Source: Hyalella azteca
Taxonomy: Eukaryota; Arthropoda; Malacostraca; Amphipoda; Hyalellidae
Direction of reading: 5' to 3'
Assembly: GCF_000764305.2 (NCBI RefSeq)
Contig: NW_025946787.1
Coordinates: forward strand, 64,611-128,610
DNA: 64,000 nucleotides
Part shown: positions 23,601-32,600 of the stretch, piece after piece
Numbering within the stretch: position 1 is the stretch's first letter
Layout of the letters: every line of letters starts with the position of its first letter
Notes under the pieces: model-generated
The model's database searches: none
Seen by the model: the letters and a program-made list of their open reading frames with translations, nothing else
Told to the model about the DNA's origin: nothing
Made by a program: the position numbers and the translations under genes

Positions 23601-26600
23601 GCTCCTGCGTCAGGCCTGTGGTCGCTAATTAAGCGGACCGCTCGCTGCCACTCAAGCCAATTACCGCTCTCGCCAAGTGCCTTCCGGGCCCAGCTCTGGG
23701 CCACACTGGGCCCAGACCTGAGCGGCACTGGGCCCAGTTATGAGCGCCACTGGGCCCAGCTCTAAGCGCCACTAAGCTCAGCTCCTAGCGCCACTGGGCC
23801 CAACTCTGAGCGCCACTGGGCCCAGCCCGGAGAGGCGCTGAGCCCTGCTTTTCACCACGCTGGGCCTGCGTAGAGCATCGGTTTCAATAATATTGCTGGC
23901 ACTCATTTGACTCCCTGTAGCATTGCTGTAGTATCATTAGATCATCATGGCAGTGATGGCACGCTTCCAGCTCTCAACATTATTGCTGGGACATCTAATT
24001 CTCCATATCTAAATTAGGGTTTCTCTAAGTATCCATATCACTGCGAGATCATCTATAGTTTCCATTAGGGCTGCTGGGGTCTCCAATGATATCCATATCA
24101 CTCCTACAATATATAGAGTATCTCTAAGCATCCATAATTAAGTATAATTAACCATAACATCTGTAACTACTGCTGGGATATCACCACGTCTCTATATCAC
24201 TGCCAGGAAATCTCTACGTATCCGTATCATTAATGAATGCTCTTATTGTGCACCGGTAGAGTGTCTCTTAATCTAAGTAAGACAAATGGATCGAACTCAG
24301 CAATCGCTCGGATACAATAACTTCAGGCCTCTAAACTTTGTGTAGTACTGGAGTATCTTTCTTTCTCAAAACAAAAGCTCCATCTGACCTCCATTGCTCT
24401 TATGGGAATTTGCTGCAATGTAGGAGCTTTGAGCGTTACGATTTTATAGATTCAATGGTTGGCCAATATTGTACATCTAGAGAATTTTTATAGCATTTTT
24501 TCCTCAATAGCAACTATTCCTGTAATATTGCTATGTTTATGATATTAAAGAAATTTCTAATACACTTTGGAACATTCACAGTACACTATATAATTTGGTA
24601 CACTGGTGCCAAATTAGTTCACCAATTAGTACACAATACACTAATTTGGTACACTGATGCCAAATTAGTACCCTAATTAGTACACATGACACTAATTCGG
24701 TACACTGGTACCAATTAATTGACTTGTTCTGCCGCGGCAACTGCCAACGCAGTTCACTTGACGGTCTCGAATATTTCAGGCAATATCTTTTTTTGTAAAA
24801 GTAATTTTTGTGGCATAATGCATCCGATATTAGGGGGTTAATAATCGCAATCTAATCATCCCCTCAACAGGAGGAATAGCTCCAATAATGCGTGGGGGTT
24901 ACACTCGATATTTGGGGGTTGATTCTCACACTTAAATCATTCCCCAACAGAAGGAGGAGGACCAATGATAGGTGGGGGAGGTCTTGTGGTGACGACCTCA
25001 TGTGCCGGGGGCCTGCTAGACCGTCCCCATCTCAGCCTAGGTCCCCCACCGCTGGCCAGACCGCGTCCCCTGCTACACTCTCCCCTGCAGCCCCTGCTGG
25101 CATGTCGACCTCCCTACCTCAACGGTGAGACGCAGGATTGCATTCGTAATATTTTTGCTTCTTCACGTGTTTCACTTTCTTAATTCATTTCTTTATCACA
25201 GCGCTGAGGGGCCTTGTTTGAAAATAATTTTTAGGTACTTTATTTTTTATTTATTTATATTTAACTGGTGTCTCTTTATATTCTCTTTATATCAATTTTC
25301 GTTACAATGAGCGATTTGTACTCTTCTCGTATTTTATATTCAATTAGCGTCTCACAAATAACTACTTATTTCGAAATTCTTATTAATAATCTTCATTTGG
25401 TGAATCAAATTTAAAAATCAAAAACACCTTTTTTCGCAGTAGCTTATGTCTCTTTTAGTTCCTTTCTTCACGTTTTATCGTCGAATTCTTGTTTTTTAGA
25501 TAACACTGCACTTAATTGTACCATCTCTGCCCCGCTAAATATTTTCACAAGAACTATTCTCTGGACTTGAGTCCCAATTGGAATAATTGTTCCTTGTATT
25601 ACGTTTGAGGCTTTGATTTTTTAGTTCTAATATAACACATAATCATTTAGATTATGTTTTTCATTATTTATTATTTATTATTATTTATTAATTGATTATT
25701 TAATTGATTATTCGTTTAGGATAATCATCCCCATTCACACCCGGATCTGACATAATTAAAATACGGTATTTCACTCAGCAAGTTCGAAGTTCATTAAATA
25801 TCCACAATAAAAAGTAACACATTCTTAATTCTTAATATGTAATCAAAAAATCTCTCCCTAATATATAATTTTATCCATAAATAATTATTTGGAAAATAAT
25901 ATAGCTAATATCTATAATAATACAATATCTGGTATATATTATGATTACCATGTACTCTGCAAATTCCGATTAAAATGCAGAATTGGCCCGTGCTCTTAGT
26001 CTGCCCGAGCATCCTATCCAACACCTGAAATAACATAAAATATTGAATATATAATCGCAAGCACTCCGTAAATTCAAATTAAAATATGGAATTGACCCGT
26101 GCTTTATAGGATGCTCGGGCAAACTATATCCAATAACTGAAATAACATAAAAATTGAATATACAGTATACTCATATGCACTCCGTTAATTCAAATTAAAA
26201 TATGTAATTGGCCCGTGCTCTTAGTTTACACGAGCATCCTATCCAATACCCGGAATAACATAACATATTGAATATATACTCGCATGCACTCAGTAAATCT
26301 AAATTAAAATATGGCATTGGCCCGTGCTCTTAGTTTACACGAACATCCTATCCAATACTTGAATGAATATAAAATATTGAGGATATAATCGAATGCACTT
26401 CGTAAATCTAAATTAAAATATGGCATTGGCCCGTGCTCTTAGTTTACACGAGCATGGGGGGTTGCATGGCAGGGGTGCCACTACCGAGCAGCTTCCCCTG
26501 GGCCGCGATGGGCGTGGGTGTGCGTGGCAAGCCCCGTCGCGGGATGCTGCGCCGCGCCGTCTTCAGCGACTTCCAGAGGAAGGGGCTCGAGGACAGGTTC

Positions 26601-29600
26601 CAGCTACAGAAATACATCAGTAAACCTGATCGCAAGAAGCTCGCTGAAAAACTCGGACTTAAAGATTCTCAGGTGAGAGCTCACACACTAATTGTTTAAG
26701 TTAACGTTGCACACGAAAATATATCTATTAGATTCAGAATCTGTGGGCATAAAAAAATTGATGCAACAGAATTTTTAAGCTACCCTAGAACGAAAATTCT
26801 TGGTATTGATAATTAGTTGAGAACGATTTTATTTTAAGTACTTTACACTTGAAATTATACCAAATTTATTACCAAAATTAAGGAGTGTATGATAACGAAT
26901 GGCAATACACTATGTAAGTGTTAGATCAGTTTCTCTTGGCCATTGGTTCTCAAAATTCGGTAGGTCTCCCCAGTGGTGCTCAGGGGCGATCAAGGCGGCA
27001 CGCAAACACTTCCGGGAATGAACTATTTTGAGTTGGTAATTTTTTACATCGTGATAATATTTTCAGCCTAATACTAAGTAATCTGACAAGGATTTGTCAG
27101 AACTACCTCTCTATGTGAATTTTCAGGTATACGCAATTTAATTCAAAATTCAAGTTTAATTCATTTTAACCGCGAAATTAAAGTAATCTACATGGTCACT
27201 CCTCTCGGTTTGGATATAATTCGAGCATCATTTAAATCCTCTCGATATTTAAGAAAGAATATTTTCAAAAAATTTAATGTAGCATTTCACTTTAAATTTT
27301 GGTTTAGCATGAAAATTTTTAGCAGTTCAGAGCGTATTCGCGAGCACAATTGTTCGCTCGACGTCATAATTTCCCTCTCGCATGTTTCCACAACCGTAAT
27401 GCACTCAGCCAGTCACAGACGCAGCTTTCATTATTCACCTAAGCTATCGCTCATTCCCAATAATTATATTAATAAATACAAAGCCTTAATCTCTTGCGAC
27501 TTTCACGCGGTACGTAATCTTGCAACGTATCTCGTGTCTGCTTCAATCCAGATTCAATGTTTTACCACAAAGTTTACTCAAGGGGAAAATTGCAGCGCAC
27601 GCAATATTTCCCCGTTTGTTATCTTTATTACCCCAACACGACGACCACCATCATAGGCACCACCAGCTCGGGCGTCTATCTTTTAGTTCCATTGAAGTCA
27701 TCTGCACAACACTGGGATCGATGGCACTGAATATGTAGTGGCCGGCGCTGGGGCGGCACAGAGCCGGCGCTGGGGCAGAGCCGCGTCGACGGTGGTTAAA
27801 GTGGCGGTTGATAGTACGATGGTAGTTAAAGTGGCGGTTGATAGTACGATGGTAGTTAAAGTGGCGGTTGATAGTACGATGGTAGTTAAAACGGTGGTTG
27901 GTGTTGTGAAGGTGAATAAAGTGGTGGTTGTTGATTTGATGGTTGTTAAAACGATGGCTGGTATTATGATGATGGGTAAAGAGGTGGTTAGTGATATGAT
28001 GATGGTACTTAATTAAAGTGGTGGTTATTGTCATGACGGTGGTTAAAGTGGTGATTGTTATGAATGACGGTGGTAATGGTGGTTGGTGAAGGGACTTTAT
28101 AGTCAATATTGTGGAGGGTGTCTGCTGCAAATTATAATGTTCTAATAATAATGCTACTGATGAGGTCGCTATAATGATGGTGTTTAGGGTGATGAGAGCA
28201 GCATTTTTAATGGTGAAAGTGAGTGATATCACAAGACCGATAATGTTTAATATGGAGGTTGTCTGATGGTGATGGTTGTTGCACTGACGGTGATCAAGAT
28301 GAATATCCGAATGATTTTCAATGTAGCGACGTTCGCACCCTAGTGATACAAATTAAAACATGAGTGGAGAAATTGCCTAAACATTTTTTTATGCTAAACT
28401 GCTGTTAAATTTCCGATGGGCATACATTTGTCTTGAATGGATTCAAAATGTTATGTTAATATATCCGAATCTCTCTTCAAAGAAATCCAGTGTCCGATCA
28501 TGAAATGCTCGATCCTGATGGCCAATACAATGCCACCTGCAATGTGATCATATTAAAAATATCTCCTGTACGCGTGATCAGCTCGCCTTCGAAAGAAAAG
28601 CCGTCTAAAAACTGTTGGACAAGCTTGATTGCCAGCTGCTGGTGTCGAAAAATCGCGCGTATCAAATAAAAACTCGATGTGTGGTCGATCTATACGCCAC
28701 ATCGGTATTATAGTATAACTTGTTCTGATGAGATTATATTTGTTGATAGAAAATGAGGCAGGAATGACGGGATTCGTATTACTGGTGTCATATATAAGAC
28801 CGAGATCAATGTTTCAGAGGCTCGATAAATGTCAAATTATGAAAACTGTTGCAAAGGCTTGAGGAGAGCCGTCTAAATTAGTTGTATCAACTTTGCAATG
28901 CTGACGAGATTGACGTCAAATCGTAACTCAAAAATGTGCCAGATTTTTAGAAGCAACAAGCTCATGTGATTGCTGTTAGTTGGAAAATTTCTAATTGTAA
29001 CCTTTGATTAACAACGAAGATTAGCAATACCATTGTTAACCCTTTTCAATGTGATTGGATTGGAATCACTTATAAAGTGTTGCAGCTTGCGGCGAAATGT
29101 CATCGTATAATTTCTTCAATAATAAAATAGGCTTTAGGAAAAATAAGAGAAGGCTTAAAGGTAAGAGAGTTTGTCATGTTAAATGTTTCTCTTGATAAAT
29201 TAATAATTTTTTTAGTTGCAAGAATGAGGAGATCATTTCGTTGCATCAAATAGCCCGAAATATAATCAATTTGTTTACCATGGAATAAACCGATTGAATG
29301 GTTTTTATTTTATATCAACTTTGAAAAATATTAATCTTATGTATTAACGATACATAATAGGTTTAAAACCATCTAGTATTAACAAATTGTTCATTATTCG
29401 CTTAAAACTCCCAACATGTCAGCAAAATATCAACCTCTGATCGAGTTGGTCTGCTCGTAGAATTTAACTTATCAGACTTGAAATTTAAACGTGGCTTCTT
29501 TAAGACTTTTGCAGGGGCCATACTTTCAAAACTCGCCCTGATTTATAAAATTCCCGTTGAAAAAACTTGTAATCATTTATTTATTGGTGTTAGTAAAGTT

Positions 29601-32600
29601 ATTTTTAGTTACGCTTTCATTCTCCGACCTTCCATTCCTTTACATGATACGGGATGAAAATCTGCGCCACATTTTGCGTGTCTAAATTGATATGAAATTA
29701 AGGATTGAAAAAATATTAAGAAATTAAATTTGTCTAATCGTCGCAATGACAGCACACCTCAATTTAATCATAAGTTAACCGAAACTGTAAATCGATAGGC
29801 AGATAAATAAACTGTTCTTTACTGAGCGATTATCGGGATAAACCAATAAATAAACTGATATTTAATGAGCTGGTGACTGATGAGCCAATAAATGTAGTGT
29901 TCTGTACTGAGATGTTGGACAGATGAGTATAAAAAATTTTCATTAATTAGCTGTTTGACGAATAAGCAACCAAATAAAGCATTATTTAATGGTCTGTTTG
30001 ACGGAAAATAAAAATAATATACAGTTCTTTAATAATATGTGGAACAGATCTGAACACATCTTGAATTACAAATACTTCAGATGAAAACGCCACGATCTCT
30101 ATCTAAAAAATAAATAACGTGAGGATTTCAAACATTGTGTACAAAAGTTCTAGTGCACCTGGTTCAACTATATAGAATTAATGATTAGAAAATTGAAGAG
30201 AAATTTAACAAGGTTGAATCGCAGGAATTTAAAAATTATAAAATTTCGATTCGCCATATTTAACTACCCGAACAGAAACCTATATTTTATTAACAAGTAA
30301 CTTTCACTACGTGTATGACACCAAACACGAATCCAAAAAATTTTAAAGCCAACAATAAATGATTACTAGTAGATTTGTGGGCATTACGCATGCTGAATTT
30401 AGGTTCATATTTTGGGAAGCAATAAGTGGGATATTTGTAAAGGAAGTGGAGCGTTGAAGTGGCGCTGCCGATGAGGGAGGGCGGCTTAAGGCAGATCAGG
30501 GCAGGGGTGGCCGCACGTGATCTGCCAGACACAGGCGCGCGGGTGACTCTTCACCCCTCAGGCACAACTGCACGCGATTGCCTTGATTGCCGCCTCATCC
30601 AGACCCCAAATATAATGGAATGCCGATTAAAATCTGGAAGGTCTCCTATAATGTTTTTGCAGGTTTAATAGAATTTTAAGTCGCGTTTGTGATTATTACA
30701 ACTACTAATATGGTTTGCTGCCTGATGCATTTAATATCCAGATCCAAAATTTAATGGAACGCCGATTATTATCTAAGAGATCCTCTACATTGTAAAAATT
30801 TTTAATTGAAGTTAAACTCGTTCTGATGAACTTAATCGCCGTCTGATATGACTCTACCATATCATCCATATCCCGAATTTCATTTAAACAATCAGAATTA
30901 AATACGTTTTTTTATAATTTCTTGATTTTAATTTCAAGTGTAAGCATACGTTACTGATTCATTGACTGAAAAACTTTCATAGTGAGGAAAAGAATTCTTT
31001 TCTGACAGTATTATGTTACAAACGAAAAAAAATCGTCATTGCGTCGTTGGCTTATTATTATTATGGAATGACATTAGAAATTAATTATCTAGCATTTCTG
31101 CCGGCAATTCAAATTTTACTTCACGCCTTTGCCTTTCTAAAGCACTTTCCTTTAGTCTGCTAGTCTCGAGTTACCTTTTTTCTACTGTTACGTGGACTGT
31201 GTGGAGTTTACCCACATTCCTGAATTCCTGAATTTTAATTTCTGTGGACTATAAATCTTCACAACTCATGATTGTACATGAAGCTAACTGCCCTGAGAAA
31301 TTAGCATATTTTCGTTCTGCTGTTTCGAGAAATCCGGTAATTTACAGAAAATCAGGCCACGAAGATACAATTTGTCGTGATCATACCTTGGCACTTACTC
31401 TAGGTAGCCTTCGAGATTTCTGAGGGAATCTGTCACTCACTTCGATTGTCTGTTTTGGTGTAGCGTAGATTTTATTAGTACATGCTAGTTTTCTATAATT
31501 ACTGGAATCATAAGTTAATGCATTATGCATTACAGCCTTATTCCTGTCGAGAAGTTATTGGCTAAGCCGCTATCGACGACAGGAACCGTTACCGACGATC
31601 GCATTGAGTGGCCCGTTACGGTCGTATTAGTTCGATATCACTCCGTTTATCATAGCGGCGACGGGCCGCGCCACGTCTGCAGCATATTGATTGCCGCTGC
31701 CGATGCTGCTGCTGTTGCTGCTGCTGTTGGAGCCGATGCTGTTGGTGCCGATGCTGCTGCTGCTGCTGTTAGTGGGACCGACGCTGTTGCTGCTGTTTGT
31801 GGGGCAGATGGTGCTGCCGCTATTAGTACCAATGCTGCTGCTGCTGTTGGTACCGATGCTGCTGTTGGTGGGACCGACGCTGTTGCTGTTTTTGATACCG
31901 ATGCTGTTGCTGCTGTTGGTGCCGGTGCTGCTGCTGCTATTTGTGGGGCCGACGCTACTACTGCTCTTGACACCAGTGCTGCTGCTGCTATTGGTGCTGA
32001 TGGTGCTGATGTTGGTGAGACCGACGCTGCTGCTGCTGGTGCTGTTGGTACCGATGCTGCTGCTGCCGCTGCTGCTGTTAGTGGGGCCAACGCTGCTGTT
32101 ACTGCTGTAGGTGCCCATGCTGCTGCTGTTGATGGAGCTGACGCTGCCGCTGCTGCTCTTGATATCAATGCTGCTGCTGCTATTCCATGGTGCCGATGCT
32201 GCTGTTGCTTTTGGCACCAATACTGCTGTTGGTGATGATACCGATGCCTCTGTGAATTTTGATACCGATACTTCTGCCAATGTTGATACCCATATAAACA
32301 TCTTACTGCGGTGTGCAAATTTCTTGCGTATATTAGCCGCGTCTTACAGCCGTTTCTGCTTTCATTCTGTTCTGCTCTTTCCAGATATCTTACAGCTGTT
32401 TCTGTTTGCATTGCGTGCTGCTGTTTGTCGCGTCTTACAGCTATTTCTGTTTGCACTTTATGCTGTTGTTTGCCGCGTGTTACAGCTGTTTCTGTTTGCA
32501 CTTTATGCTGCTATTTGCCGCGTGTTACAGCTGTTTCTGTTAGCACTTCATGCTGCTGTTTGCCGCGTCTTATAGCTGTTTCTGTTTGCACTTCACGCTG

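Noticed and set aside
24892..25128. Alternative plus-strand frame over exon 2
   Set aside because: It does not join exon 1 or exon 3 in phase; the frame beginning at 24953 does.
26420..26623. Alternative plus-strand and minus-strand frames over exon 3
   Set aside because: Only the frame containing RGKPRRGMLRRAVFSD encodes the homeodomain.
27651..28232. 193-codon minus-strand frame
   Set aside because: A His/Asn/Thr-rich translation of the 30 bp minisatellite and its degenerate flanks.
31650..32501. 283-codon minus-strand frame and other long frames in the CTG-rich region
   Set aside because: Both strands are open because the repeats have triplet periods; the peptides are poly-Ala/Ser/Leu/Asn or 15-residue repeats with no domain.
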